The translations under genes and the position numbers were made by a program. 64,000 bases of DNA. It comes from Oscillospiraceae bacterium (GTDB lineage Bacteria > Bacillota > Clostridia > Oscillospirales > Ruminococcaceae). Shown piece after piece: positions 34,041 to 43,516 of this stretch (positions within the stretch are counted from its first letter, which is position 1; each line of letters begins with the position of its first letter). The notes below the pieces were generated by a model that was not told the origin of the DNA, searched no databases, and saw only the letters and a program-made list of their open reading frames with translations. Where the stretch lies: contig CABIZB010000001.1 of the NCBI GenBank assembly GCA_902363145.1, forward strand, positions 806,001-870,000. The letters are read 5' to 3'.

Positions 34041-35820
34041 CAAAAAAATATCGCCCACCAAGGAATCGCTGAAATACTGCTTCCGACAGATAAAACAGTA
34101 CAAAAAATCATACATTCCCCTGTCGGTGCTGAACGTGATCATCGGTGCAGCCGTTCCCTTTGCGGAGATAATATTTCTCCCGCTGCTGATAAACGCCATG
34201 ACCGCACCCGAAAAGGATATCCGCATCATTGTATTTTACGGTGCGGCAATGGTAATGTCACAGATATTGCTTATGGGACTTAACAGCGTTATAAACATAC
34301 AGCTGCAAAAAACAGAGGATATGTTCCTGAACGCCGCAAGCGAGGAGATATCCCAGCTCTGCATGAAGATAGACTTCACGCTGACCGAAAACAAACAGGC
34401 TCTTGACCAGATACAGAAAGCCCGTGAGGGAATACAGTGGTCAGGCGGAACACACAACATTGCAAGCGCTTTCTTCAACATAGTCTCAAACGTGCTGAAG
34501 CTTCTGGGCGTAATAACGGTAATGATACTCACCGCTCCCGTTCTGCTCATTATCATAATAGTACTTCTGGCAGCGTCGGCTGTGATAAACGCAAAGAAAA
34601 ACGATATCGACATCAAGAACTTCTCGGAGCTTTCGGGGATAGACCGCATTTTCTGGTACATCTGCTGGGAAATGGAGGATTTCCACTACGGCAAGGATAT
34701 CCGTCTTTACAGTGCGGCAGGCATGATGCTTGAAAAATCCGCCGCACAGATAAAACGTCTGGGCGATTACTGGCAGAACATAAACGACAAGAAATATCCC
34801 CTGAATATCATTGACATTATAATAAGTGTTCTCCGTGATTTCGGCACATATTTCTACCTTGGCGTGCTTGCCATCACAGGAAAAATCACCATCGGCGTAT
34901 TTTCCCAGCTGCTTGCCTCAGGCGGAACACTTTACAGCTCCATGCAGGCTATAATAATGGGCTTTCAGGATATCGTCAAGCGCAGCAGCTATATGTACGA
35001 GATAATCAAGTTCATGAACTATCCCCCTGCCATGGAAAAGGGCACAAGAAAGATCGCAGACTTAAACGGCAGCCACGAGATAGAGTTCAGGAATGTAAGC
35101 TTCAAATATCCGGGAGCGGACAAGGAAGTCCTGCATGATATCTCCATAAAGCTCCGCAGCGGCGAAAAGCTTTCCATCGTAGGGCTTAACGGTGCGGGAA
35201 AGACCACATTCATAAAGCTTCTGTGCCGACTGTACGATGTAACAAGCGGCGAGATACTTCTGGACGGCGTGAATATCCGTGAATACGACTATGACGAATA
35301 TATGAAGTGCTTCTCGGTAGTTTTCCAGGATTTCAAGCTTCTGGCATTTTCCGCCGAGGATAACATTCTGCTTGGTAAAAAGGACTCCCCCGAAAAGGTT
35401 GACGAGCTTTATGAAAAGGTCGGACTTCTGAACAAGATAAACTCTCTCCCCAAGGGCAGGGACACTATGATGTTCAAACAGTTTGACAAGGACGGCGTGG
35501 AGCTTTCGGGCGGCGAGCAGCAGAAAATGGCTATTGCCCGTGCGCTTTATAAAGACGCTCCCGTGGTAATACTTGACGAACCCACCGCAGCCCTTGACCC
35601 TGTGGCTGAATACGAGATATACCGCCAGTTCAACGACCTGGTTCACGGAAAAACAGCGGTCTATATCTCTCACCGCCTGTCCTCCTGCAAATTCTGCGAC
35701 AGGATAGCGGTATTTTCCGACGGTACCATAAAGGAATCGGGAACTCACGAGGAACTTGTTCATCTGCATGACGGCATCTATGCCGAGATGTTCAAGGCTC
35801 AGGCGCAATATTACGTATAA
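34033..35820 (+). CDS. ABC exporter subunit, membrane-NBD fusion (second of a pair)
   Basis: 595 residues, similar layout: six membrane segments in ~25-300, NBD with Walker A GLNGAGKTTFIK, signature LSGGEQQKMAIARAL and Walker B VVILDEPTAALDPVAEY. Both subunits have the catalytic Glu, so both ATP sites may be competent. The two NBDs are clearly related and both carry 'AFSAEDN/AFPVAEN'-type coupling segments. Ends at a strong terminator. Confidence 0.93.
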   Translation: MADKKISPTKESLKYCFRQIKQYKKSYIPLSVLNVIIGAAVPFAEIIFLPLLINAMTAPEKDIRIIVFYGAAMVMSQILLMGLNSVINIQLQKTEDMFLNAASEEISQLCMKIDFTLTENKQALDQIQKAREGIQWSGGTHNIASAFFNIVSNVLKLLGVITVMILTAPVLLIIIIVLLAASAVINAKKNDIDIKNFSELSGIDRIFWYICWEMEDFHYGKDIRLYSAAGMMLEKSAAQIKRLGDYWQNINDKKYPLNIIDIIISVLRDFGTYFYLGVLAITGKITIGVFSQLLASGGTLYSSMQAIIMGFQDIVKRSSYMYEIIKFMNYPPAMEKGTRKIADLNGSHEIEFRNVSFKYPGADKEVLHDISIKLRSGEKLSIVGLNGAGKTTFIKLLCRLYDVTSGEILLDGVNIREYDYDEYMKCFSVVFQDFKLLAFSAEDNILLGKKDSPEKVDELYEKVGLLNKINSLPKGRDTMMFKQFDKDGVELSGGEQQKMAIARALYKDAPVVILDEPTAALDPVAEYEIYRQFNDLVHGKTAVYISHRLSSCKFCDRIAVFSDGTIKESGTHEELVHLHDGIYAEMFKAQAQYYV

Positions 35821-35826
35821 TCACCT

Positions 35827-35876
35827 AAAAAAGCAGCTCTCTGTTATGTGCACATCACAATGACAGAGAGCTGTTT
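35827..35876. terminator. Bidirectional terminator between ABC exporter and HAD genes
   Basis: CAGCTCTCTGT (35834-35844) pairs with ACAGAGAGCTG (35863-35873), A-rich on the left and T-rich on the right; convergent genes on both sides. Confidence 0.82.
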
Positions 35877-35881
35877 TACTT

Positions 35882-36571
35882 TTACAGTATTTCTTCAAGC
35901 TGAGTGAGATTCATAATAGTATGCTCCTGACCGAAATCAGCATTTCTGCCCTTTCTGTCAATAAGCACAGACATACAGCCAAAGCGCTTGGCAACAATTA
36001 TATCTTTTTGCTCGTCGCCGATAAAAACCATTTCCGCAGGCGATACGCCGAAATGCTCCGCAATATCCGACAGGCCTTTTGGATTGGGCTTTCTGTATCC
36101 GCAGGAAAGCGAGGAAACATACATATCAAAGTAGGGCATAAGCTCGGGAAAATAGCTCTTGTGAAGCTCATCGGGCATTCCTGTGGCAACATCTGTAAGA
36201 GTGGATATCTTATACCCGTCCGCCCTGAGCTGTTTCAAAGTACTTACAGTATCGGGATAGATATACGGTACAAGCCCCATGGAGCGGTAAAAAATATCTA
36301 TCACCTTTTCAAGGTGAAAGCTGCATTTCCAATGAGATGTGGCATCGGTAAATATGACCTCGGGAGCAATATCCTCCTCACGGTATTTCACCTTTGGGTT
36401 ATAACCTCTCAGTACCTCCACCGACCTTGCTATGTCATCGTCTGAAATGTGAAGTCCCAGCCTGTCCCGCACCGTTTCAAAGCCTGTTTTATAATAGTCT
36501 ATCCAGACATTGGGCATATTTTTGTATTCCATCAGCGTTCCGCCGATATCGAAGCCTATCACCTTTATCAT
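35882..36571 (-). CDS. HAD-superfamily hydrolase
   Basis: 229 residues. Motif I VIGFDIGGTLMEYK is altered from DxDGT to DIGGT, so the general-acid Asp (second Asp) is replaced by Gly. Motif II STLTDVATG, motif III Lys in GYRKPNPKG, and motif IV VFIGDEQKDIIVAKRFG are present. A missing second Asp suggests phosphonatase-like chemistry or reduced phosphatase activity; this is inference. GGAGGG 6 nt before ATG at 36571 decides the start. Confidence 0.85.
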   Translation of the reverse strand: MIKVIGFDIGGTLMEYKNMPNVWIDYYKTGFETVRDRLGLHISDDDIARSVEVLRGYNPKVKYREEDIAPEVIFTDATSHWKCSFHLEKVIDIFYRSMGLVPYIYPDTVSTLKQLRADGYKISTLTDVATGMPDELHKSYFPELMPYFDMYVSSLSCGYRKPNPKGLSDIAEHFGVSPAEMVFIGDEQKDIIVAKRFGCMSVLIDRKGRNADFGQEHTIMNLTQLEEIL

Positions 36572-36656
36572 ATCTGACCCTCCATAATTATTGCTCATTA
36601 CGCAAAAGGCTGACACCGCATCAGCAGCATCAGCCTTCGCAAACATTTAATTTAAC

Positions 36657-38948
36657 TCACATATTGTGCTTCATAATGTCTGGATTTTTCTTCTTCTTGT
36701 CCTCATAAAGTGCATTGTCAGCCTTATCCATAAATTCCTGGATATTAAGCTCGGGTGAGCAGATTATAGGATAAATACCGATACTTACCGTTACATTGTA
36801 CGGCTTGTCGCTGACTTCATTATGCTTTGCAGCAATACCCTTTATTCTTGTCGGAAGCTGAGCGATTATATCAGCATCATCGCATATTGCAAATGCCGCA
36901 AACTCATCGCCGCCTATTCTCCCCACAACATCTGTGGTTCTCAGGCTCTTTTTGAGGAACTCTGCGCAGGAAACGATCGCATAGTCGCCGTCATCGTGAC
37001 CGAAAGTATCATTGACCTTTTTAAGATTATCAAGGTCGCCGAAGATAATGGCAGCCTGCCTGCCCTCGTTTTCGGGAGCTTTGAGTATCCTGTTTGCGGA
37101 TACGAAAAATCCACGCCTGTTATAAACGCCTGTAAGCTCGTCTATCATAGACATTCTGTTGAGGACATTGTTTCTGCTCTGCGCAGCGTCAAGAGAGCTT
37201 TCAAGCTTTGCAACAAGGTTTGTAAGCTTTATAGCGGAGCAGATCTGGGGTGTAATTGAGTAAATATATGTAAAATACTCATTTTCCATCTCGCAGACTA
37301 TAACGCCATACTGTTCCTCGTTCATGAACAGCGGAGAAACGACCATTATACGGTTGCGGCCGTTGGGAGTGTATTGGTTGGTAATGATCCTGCTGGAAGG
37401 AAGCTTGCACGCCTCGCCTGTAACGGCAGCCAGCTTGTCGCCGTCATTATACGCTCTCAGCAGAATAGTTTCGGGGAGCTTCCACTCACTCTCGGGGTCA
37501 TGGATAATAGGCTTCTCAAATGTATAAACAAAGCTGCTGTCAACATGAGCACGGTAAAGGTCATTTACAATAGAGAAGTAACACTTTTCATCATCACTGT
37601 CATAAATGGTCATATCCTTTGTGATATTACCGATAAGGAAGTGTGTGAATGTAATATCGTTCATAGTGGTGTAGTGCATATTTACTATGCACTCGGAAGC
37701 AACTTCCATGCTGCCCTCAAGTATTTTCAGCACATTGAGCTTTCTTCCCATCATATTGCCCTCGCAGGCGGAAAGAGATGCGGAGCGGATGCTCTTCATT
37801 ATCCTGAGAAACGCCTCGGGAGATACCAACTTCCAGATATCCGAATCCATTATCCTTGAAAAATAGGATTTGGAAAAAAGCTCTTCAACAGAGATATCCG
37901 CACCTGCCGCATAGGACATAAGCTTATGTGCAAATTCATGGAGACGTTTTATGCAGTCATGCTTTCTCATGCTGACTTCGTACCTCTGGATATGCTCGGA
38001 AAGGATATTATCAACAGCCTTTCTTACGGAAGCTTCATCAAGGTTATCAAGCGTTACCTTCTGTTCAGCCTGAGAGATGCATCCGCAGGAAAATCTGAAA
38101 ACGGGTATGGAATCAATGCAGATATCCTCGACCTTTTCACCCTTTGCCATATGCACAGCTTCCTCAACTGCCCTGTAGCCCAGCTTTGAAGCATCGGCAC
38201 GGACAGTGGTGAGCATAGGTCTAAGCGTTGCTGCTACCTCGGAATCGTCGTAGCCTGTTACGGCAATATCCTTGCCCACACGCAGACCTTTGCTTTCAAT
38301 AGCCTTATAACCGCCGCGGCACATCATATCGTTGGCAAAGCAGATAGCATCTATCTTGCCTTCGTTCCTGTCGATAAGGTCAGTGACTATATCAACGCAG
38401 TACTCAGAGAAATTACCGTATGTAACAAGGTCAGGATCAAACTCCAGACCGTTTTCGGCGAGAGCCTCTTTATAATAGTTCAGGCGCTCATCAGCATCGG
38501 TATTGCCCTCCGGACCGCTTACAAATGCGATATGTTTTCTTCCGTGCTCATGAACAAGGTGAGAAACAAGCTCCTTTATACCGCTTCCCGATAATCTTAT
38601 ACAGGGATAGTCCTCAAATTTTGTTTCCGTTGTCAAAATGGGAAGTCCTTCATATCCGTCAAGAAATTCTTTAAATTCATCGTGAGAAACGCACGTTGCG
38701 ATAGTTCCTGCCGAAACTATCAGTGCGTCCATAGACTTGCTTGAAGCAAAGCTATATACGACGTTGTTCTGATATTCATAAACCGTATATCGCCTGTCAG
38801 CAAGCTGGCAGTCAAGCGCACGACCCGGGAAAATAGCAAGATTTACGTCCAGATCGTTGGCGGCAGCAGCTGTTCCTTTCAGAAAAGCCTTGGAATAATC
38901 GTTATCCAGATGATGAATAAAAACACCCACCGTAAGTTTGCCGCTCAT
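36657..38948 (-). CDS. Cytoplasmic diguanylate cyclase with LacI/periplasmic-binding-like sensor
   Basis: 763 residues, no signal peptide or membrane helix. Residues ~1-285 are a type-1 periplasmic-binding-protein fold as in LacI/GalR effector domains (VGVFIHHLDNDYSKAFLKG, IAFVSGPEGNTDADERL, AICFANDMMCRGGYKA, VTGYDDSEVAATLRPMLTTV) but without the N-terminal HTH. A long middle helical/GAF-like part follows, and a GGDEF domain at ~600-763 with GRIGGDEFAAFA. The GGDEF motif is intact, so c-di-GMP synthesis is expected. No EAL domain. The sensor probably binds a sugar or nucleoside-like ligand inside the cell, by analogy with LacI. GGAGG and a strong promoter precede the start. Confidence 0.88.
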   Translation of the reverse strand: MSGKLTVGVFIHHLDNDYSKAFLKGTAAAANDLDVNLAIFPGRALDCQLADRRYTVYEYQNNVVYSFASSKSMDALIVSAGTIATCVSHDEFKEFLDGYEGLPILTTETKFEDYPCIRLSGSGIKELVSHLVHEHGRKHIAFVSGPEGNTDADERLNYYKEALAENGLEFDPDLVTYGNFSEYCVDIVTDLIDRNEGKIDAICFANDMMCRGGYKAIESKGLRVGKDIAVTGYDDSEVAATLRPMLTTVRADASKLGYRAVEEAVHMAKGEKVEDICIDSIPVFRFSCGCISQAEQKVTLDNLDEASVRKAVDNILSEHIQRYEVSMRKHDCIKRLHEFAHKLMSYAAGADISVEELFSKSYFSRIMDSDIWKLVSPEAFLRIMKSIRSASLSACEGNMMGRKLNVLKILEGSMEVASECIVNMHYTTMNDITFTHFLIGNITKDMTIYDSDDEKCYFSIVNDLYRAHVDSSFVYTFEKPIIHDPESEWKLPETILLRAYNDGDKLAAVTGEACKLPSSRIITNQYTPNGRNRIMVVSPLFMNEEQYGVIVCEMENEYFTYIYSITPQICSAIKLTNLVAKLESSLDAAQSRNNVLNRMSMIDELTGVYNRRGFFVSANRILKAPENEGRQAAIIFGDLDNLKKVNDTFGHDDGDYAIVSCAEFLKKSLRTTDVVGRIGGDEFAAFAICDDADIIAQLPTRIKGIAAKHNEVSDKPYNVTVSIGIYPIICSPELNIQEFMDKADNALYEDKKKKNPDIMKHNM

Positions 38949-38994
38949 CAGAATAACACCTCCGACATTCCCGAAGCTGGGATTATTTATATAT

Positions 38995-39023
38995 ATTATA
39001 CCACATCAGTTTTATTCCTTCAA
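38995..39023 (-). promoter_or_regulatory. Promoter of the PBP-GGDEF gene
   Basis: Minus strand TTGAAG (39018-39023), 17 bp, perfect TATAAT (38995-39000), ~50 bp before the start. The rest of the 38949-39225 intergenic region is AT-rich with no other feature I can support besides the sigF terminator. Confidence 0.7.
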
Positions 39024-39170
39024 GATTTTTTATATGTATTTTACAACAAAAATTACACTTGTTTTTTTCTAAAAAAATCATATTAACAATTTTTATTTCA
39101 AAAAGATGAAAGAAACGAAACCCTTTTATACTTTTTACCGATCAGTCTATAGACTTTATCTTGCAGAGCA

Positions 39171-39207
39171 TAAAAAAGCAGGGTGCTCAGCATTCGCATA
39201 AGCACCC
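39171..39207 (-). terminator. Terminator of the spoIIA operon
   Basis: GGGTGCT and AGCACCC pair across a 13-nt loop, then TGCTTTTTT on the minus strand, 19 nt after the sigF stop. Confidence 0.72.
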
Positions 39208-39225
39208 ATGTTCATATTTTGCAGA

Positions 39226-39924
39226 TCATACCAGTTCCCGCCGCAGCTCTCCCAGTATTTTTTTCTCCCTCCTTGACACCTGCACCTGGGTCATTCCCAG
39301 CATATCCGCCGTTCTGCTCTGGGTAAGCCCCTTAAAATACCGCAGGAATATAAGCCGTCTGTCATCTGCCGAAAGCCTGTCCATCACCTGCCTCAGAGCA
39401 ATGCCCTCGTAAATATCCGCTTCACGGAACGGGGACGGGATATCCTGCTGCCTGCCGTCCTCGTCCTCACCGCCTGTGAGGGAAATACAGGGCAATGCCG
39501 CCGAAAGTGCTTCGGCAATATTCTCAGCCGATTCGCCCATTATGTCCGCAAGCTCGCACACAGTCGGTTCTCTGCCGTTTTTTAGGATAAAATCAGCCTT
39601 TTCCCGTGTGACCTTCATTGAAAGTTCTTTAAGACTTCGGCTCACCTTGACCGTTCCGCCGTCCCTGAAAACACGCTTTATCTCGCCAAGAATAACAGGA
39701 ACAGCATAGGTTGAAAATTTCACGCCCCTTTCTTCATCAAATGCCCCTGCCGCCTTTACCAGACCAACACAGCCTGAGCTGTAAAGCTCCTCATATTCCA
39801 CTCCCCTGCCCCTGAAACGATTTGCACACAGATGTACAAGCCCCAGATTTTCCGTAACAAGCTTGTCTCTGCGGAGCTTTTCGTCCGTTGCGGAAGCTGC
39901 GGAAGCGATGTCAGCGGCACTCAT
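39226..39924 (-). CDS. sigF: Sporulation sigma factor SigF
   Basis: 232 residues. Region 2 (LVHLCANRFRGRGVEYEELYSSGCVGLVKA, FSTYAVPVILGEIKR) with KVSRSLKELSMKV, region 3, and region 4 (LIFLRYFKGLTQSRTADMLGMTQVQVSRREKKIL) are collinear with SigF/SigB. ATG at 39924 is chosen over an in-frame GTG at 39942 because CGGAG lies ~9 nt upstream; it overlaps spoIIAB by 14 nt. Together with spoIIAA and spoIIAB this is the canonical three-gene forespore switch. Confidence 0.94.
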   Translation of the reverse strand: MSAADIASAASATDEKLRRDKLVTENLGLVHLCANRFRGRGVEYEELYSSGCVGLVKAAGAFDEERGVKFSTYAVPVILGEIKRVFRDGGTVKVSRSLKELSMKVTREKADFILKNGREPTVCELADIMGESAENIAEALSAALPCISLTGGEDEDGRQQDIPSPFREADIYEGIALRQVMDRLSADDRRLIFLRYFKGLTQSRTADMLGMTQVQVSRREKKILGELRRELV

Positions 39925-40384
39925 TTTCGTTAGCTCCGGCACGTATAAGGCTTGCGGAAAGGATGCGCTTTTTCATAGTAACGCTTGTCCCCTTTCCCAC
40001 TGCGCTTTTGACGGAAACGCTGTCCATAAAGCTTTCCATGACCGCAAAGCCAAGCCCCGCACGCTCCTCCTCGGGAACGGTAGTAAAAAGCGGCTCCATT
40101 GCTTTCTTTACATCGGGTATGCCGCAGCCCTTGTCCCTTACACGTATGTATAGCACGTCCCGCTCAAGTATCCTGCAAAGTATCTCCACATTTCCGCTGC
40201 TGTTCCGGTAGCCGTGAACTATGGCATTGGTGACTGCCTCGGAAACTGCTGTCTTTATATCCGCAAGCTCTCCCACAGAAGGGTCCATCTGCATTATAAA
40301 TGCTGTCACCACGCTTCTCGCCACAGCTTCATTGCTGCTGTGGGAAGCAAGTGTAACACGCATCTCATTTTCTATATGTGCCAT
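39911..40384 (-). CDS. spoIIAB: Anti-sigma F factor, serine kinase
   Basis: 157 residues, GHKL ATPase/kinase fold: TAVSEAVTNAIVHGY (N box), VRDKGCGIPD (G1), ERAGLGFAVMES (G2). Binds SigF and phosphorylates SpoIIAA. ATG at 40384 is selected: GGAGG is 11 nt upstream, and an in-frame TTG start at 40402 lacks a site. Follows spoIIAA by 19 nt. Confidence 0.95.
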   Translation of the reverse strand: MAHIENEMRVTLASHSSNEAVARSVVTAFIMQMDPSVGELADIKTAVSEAVTNAIVHGYRNSSGNVEILCRILERDVLYIRVRDKGCGIPDVKKAMEPLFTTVPEEERAGLGFAVMESFMDSVSVKSAVGKGTSVTMKKRILSASLIRAGANENECR

Positions 40385-40403
40385 TTTATGTAATTCCTCC
40401 AAT

Positions 40404-40709
40404 TCAGTTTATAGTGGCAAATCTGTCCAGACCCGCAAGCCGCATCACTTTCCTGATATGAACAGGGGTATTTTGCAGGCTCACCCGTCCGCCTATGTTC
40501 TTCATCACCTGATAGCGTCCCATAACAAGACCTATGCCCGAGCTGTCCATAAACGTCACTTCGCCGAAATCAAGGATAAGGTTTTCGGGACGACAGCTTT
40601 CCACCGCCAGATCTATTTCATTGCGTATGGACGGAGCGCAGTGATGATCTATCTCTCCGTCAAGAAAGGCTCTGACCTCACCGTCAGCCTTTTCTATTTT
40701 TACTCCCAT
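40404..40709 (-). CDS. spoIIAA: Anti-anti-sigma factor
   Basis: 101 residues, STAS fold. VTFMDSSGIGLVMGRY carries the conserved phosphorylatable serine of the DSSGIG motif. Reversal of SpoIIAB by this protein releases SigF. AAAGGA lies ~10 nt upstream of the ATG. The 326-bp gap upstream (to 41035) holds the divergent GGDEF promoter; I could not find a convincing sigma-H site for this operon. Confidence 0.95.
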   Translation of the reverse strand: MGVKIEKADGEVRAFLDGEIDHHCAPSIRNEIDLAVESCRPENLILDFGEVTFMDSSGIGLVMGRYQVMKNIGGRVSLQNTPVHIRKVMRLAGLDRFATIN

Positions 40710-40893
40710 TTTTTACAGTCCTTTCTTTTGTTTGTCTGTTTTGTATCATGATTTGTGCGTCTCTGGCTTAATCTTATCATTCATACAGTGCGAATTTTGC
40801 AGAACCCTGTGCTTTGAAAATAAAAAAAGCCTGCCTCTTTTTGTGAAAAGCATACAAAAGTTCGGGCAGAGCGTTAAAAAGCCCAAAAAGATA

Positions 40894-40922
40894 TTTACAA
40901 ATTTGTACATTTATGATAAAAT
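40894..40922 (+). promoter_or_regulatory. Promoter of the Cache-like GGDEF gene
   Basis: TTTACA (40894-40899), 17 bp, TAAAAT (40917-40922), ~115 bp before the TTG start. Confidence 0.6.
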
Positions 40923-40936
40923 TATGGATATACAAT

Positions 40937-40958
40937 TTTACATCTGATTTACATCTGA
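40937..40958 (+). repeat. Tandem 11-bp direct repeat in the GGDEF leader
   Basis: TTTACATCTGA is repeated twice without a spacer just after the promoter. Such a repeat could bind a dimeric regulator or be chance slippage. Confidence 0.6.
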
Positions 40959-41035
40959 TTTTGTTAATAAAGAAATTATTCATAACCTGATACATTATAT
41001 ATATATATCCTACGGTGGATATGGAGGGGAAACTG

Positions 41036-43033
41036 TTGAAGATCCGTCTTAAAATGATAAGTCTGTTCCTGATAATCATTCTGATACCGCTTATATTCCT
41101 TTATGTATATCTTTCCAAAATATCTATGGATCAGGTATCGGCGTCCCAGGTGCAGGCTCTAAAAAACATTAACGAGACAAAAGCCGATTATATCGCTGAT
41201 GTTATACATAATCTTTCCTTTAACGAAAAGGAATTTGCATCAAGCGACTATCTGAAAAAATACATTGAAAGAGCTGAGCTTACTCTGGATGATGATTATT
41301 ACAGGCAGATCAATGACTCTATACGCAACACAGTAAAGCGCAATCACCTTATTACGGATATGTTCATCACCAGCACCAGCGGAACTGTTCTTGCCGCATA
41401 TGATATCAATGACATCGGCTCCTACTGCGACAGATACAAGGAGCTTGACGCCGCAGCAGACAGCAACAACGGCATCTCTCATATATACGGTCCCACTGAC
41501 AGCGACACCTGCTCATTTTACGTTGTAAAGCGTGTTTATTCGGGCGTGAGCAATCAGATAGGACTTGTTGTTGAAAGAATTGACCTTACTCAGATATGCA
41601 AGTCCCTGTCACTTACAGGCTACAGCAACTATGCCTCAGTGCTTCTGGTGGATTCCGCAGGAAAATACATTTCCTCAAGTGTAAGCTATCCAAAATCTCT
41701 CACAACTGTTGCTGAATACCGTGAGATAGGCGATAACATCACCGATGCTATCCCCTTTTACACCACAAGCTCCGTTACACAGACACTGTCCGCCGAATAT
41801 GACGGAAAAACAGTTATCGGCACATCTATTCCCGAGGCGGGTTGGAGCGTTGTAAGCTATTACGATAATGTTCTTGCTTCCGGTAATATCTCAGCAGATT
41901 TCAAATCAGCAAAATTTGCCGTAGTCATATTCTGTATCACGACCTCTGCACTTGCAATACTTATCTGTATCACATACACCGAACCTCTGAGCAAGATAAT
42001 CCGTGTAATAAACCAGAAAAATAAAGGCGACACAACAATAAGGCTGGAGCTTAATACCAACGACGAGTTCGGCGAGATCGGTTCTGCCTTCAACACCATG
42101 TTTGACAGCATTTACGAAAGCGAGCAGCGTTACAAAACCGTCGTTTCCATGATGGATAATGTGGTTTTTGAGATAAACCTCAAAGCCTGTACCGTATATG
42201 TATCAAACAATTTCAATCAGAAATTCAGTTTCAGAGCCCAGACAGACAGCATTTCAAACAGCTTTCTTTATAAAATGAAGGTGCATAAGGACGACATCAA
42301 GCGCTTTAATGACGATGTTGAAAAGATACTTATTTATGAGGGTGAAAAATGGGAGGGCGAATACCGCCTGAAAAACATCTATGGCGATTTTAGCTGGTTC
42401 AGGATACAGGGACGAAAGTTTAAGGATCAGAGCGGAACTCCCTCAAAAATAATCGGAATGATAGCCGATATCGACCGTGAAAAGAAGAGCACGATCAATC
42501 TTATGCAGAAGGCAAATTATGATGCTCTCACCCAGCTTTTCAACCGTGCAAGCTTCCTGCGCAGTCTTGACGAGGAAATGCGTCAGTCAGAATCCAGAAG
42601 ATCGCTGGACGCTCTTATGTTCATCGACCTGGACGATTTCAAGCATTTCAACGATGAGTATGGGCACAAGTGCGGTGACGATGTACTCAAATTTGTTGCA
42701 GAATCCATCAAGGAACTGACCAGTGACAGAGGTTTCGGCGGCCGTCTTGGCGGTGATGAATTTGTAATGTGTCTTACAAACCTGAAGCTCATCGGCGATG
42801 CAGGCAAGGTGGCAGATGACATGATAAAAACACTCAACGCAGGCTTTAAATCCGAGTCCACAGGACTGCAACTCAATATCCACTGTAGTATAGGCATTGC
42901 GTTCTTCCGTGAAAACGGCTCCAATCCCACAGAGCTGCTTGAATCTGCCGATACAGCTATGTACAAGATCAAAAAGAGCGGCAAATCAAATTACGCCTTT
43001 GCTGACGGCGTGGCTTCATCGGAGGAGAAATAA
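41036..43033 (+). CDS. Membrane-bound diguanylate cyclase with extracellular sensor and PAS domain, TTG start
   Basis: 665 residues. First membrane helix ~6-28, an extracytoplasmic Cache-like region ~29-290 (VLLVDSAGKYISSSV, ETKADYIADVI), second helix ~293-318, HAMP-like linker (EPLSKIIRVINQKNKG, DEFGEIGSAFNTMF), PAS domain with PAC tail (~365-485), then GGDEF at ~500-655 with RLGGDEFVMCL intact. GGAGGGG six nt before TTG at 41036 decides the start; the in-frame GTG at 41015 lies ahead of this site. Likely senses an external signal to set c-di-GMP. Second cyclase of the region. Confidence 0.92.
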   Translation: MKIRLKMISLFLIIILIPLIFLYVYLSKISMDQVSASQVQALKNINETKADYIADVIHNLSFNEKEFASSDYLKKYIERAELTLDDDYYRQINDSIRNTVKRNHLITDMFITSTSGTVLAAYDINDIGSYCDRYKELDAAADSNNGISHIYGPTDSDTCSFYVVKRVYSGVSNQIGLVVERIDLTQICKSLSLTGYSNYASVLLVDSAGKYISSSVSYPKSLTTVAEYREIGDNITDAIPFYTTSSVTQTLSAEYDGKTVIGTSIPEAGWSVVSYYDNVLASGNISADFKSAKFAVVIFCITTSALAILICITYTEPLSKIIRVINQKNKGDTTIRLELNTNDEFGEIGSAFNTMFDSIYESEQRYKTVVSMMDNVVFEINLKACTVYVSNNFNQKFSFRAQTDSISNSFLYKMKVHKDDIKRFNDDVEKILIYEGEKWEGEYRLKNIYGDFSWFRIQGRKFKDQSGTPSKIIGMIADIDREKKSTINLMQKANYDALTQLFNRASFLRSLDEEMRQSESRRSLDALMFIDLDDFKHFNDEYGHKCGDDVLKFVAESIKELTSDRGFGGRLGGDEFVMCLTNLKLIGDAGKVADDMIKTLNAGFKSESTGLQLNIHCSIGIAFFRENGSNPTELLESADTAMYKIKKSGKSNYAFADGVASSEEK

Positions 43034-43063
43034 AATCACTATAACAATCAGGTGATGAATTAA

Positions 43064-43516
43064 ATGAATAAGGAAGTTGTTAAAGAGAACCTTATTAGAT
43101 TTTTGATATTTATTTTTCTTATAGCTATGCCGAATCTTTTTTGGAATAGAGTCTTTTCTTTATTTGATGGTAATGATTTACTGCGAATTTCATTTGGCTT
43201 GTTGAATTGTATGTTTGTACCAATAGAATCTGCAACAATACCTATTCTTAATGTATTAGGTTTTTTGGTAATAAAAAAAAATAATAGGTGGCGGGTAATA
43301 ACATTATTATATTTAGCAGTTATCTTTATGTTATCGTCAGGATGGTTGATTTTTCAGTTTTATGCCATGAGAACGGATAATATGGATCTGATATTTTTTA
43401 ATGGTCCCAATTATCTGAGAGATGTATATTTTATTTGTATCAATAATATTATTTCAGGATCAGTCATTGGAATAATTGCCATATTTGATAGGCTCAATAT
43501 AAAGAATCAGGTATAA
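43064..43516 (+). CDS. AT-rich membrane protein of unknown function
   Basis: 150 residues with four hydrophobic segments (~10-28, ~40-68, ~75-98, ~125-143) and few charged residues. Its base composition is strikingly AT-rich (long runs such as GTAATAAAAAAAAATAATAG) compared with the neighbours, and it uses TTA/ATA/AAT codons that the genes on either side avoid. Likely acquired horizontally. A GGTGATGAATTAA ribosome site precedes it. Family unknown. Confidence 0.7.
   Translation: MNKEVVKENLIRFLIFIFLIAMPNLFWNRVFSLFDGNDLLRISFGLLNCMFVPIESATIPILNVLGFLVIKKNNRWRVITLLYLAVIFMLSSGWLIFQFYAMRTDNMDLIFFNGPNYLRDVYFICINNIISGSVIGIIAIFDRLNIKNQV

Noticed and set aside
40710..41035. Sigma-H promoter for spoIIA
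   Set aside because: An AGGGTT and a GAAT are present but the distance is too large for a sigma-H site.
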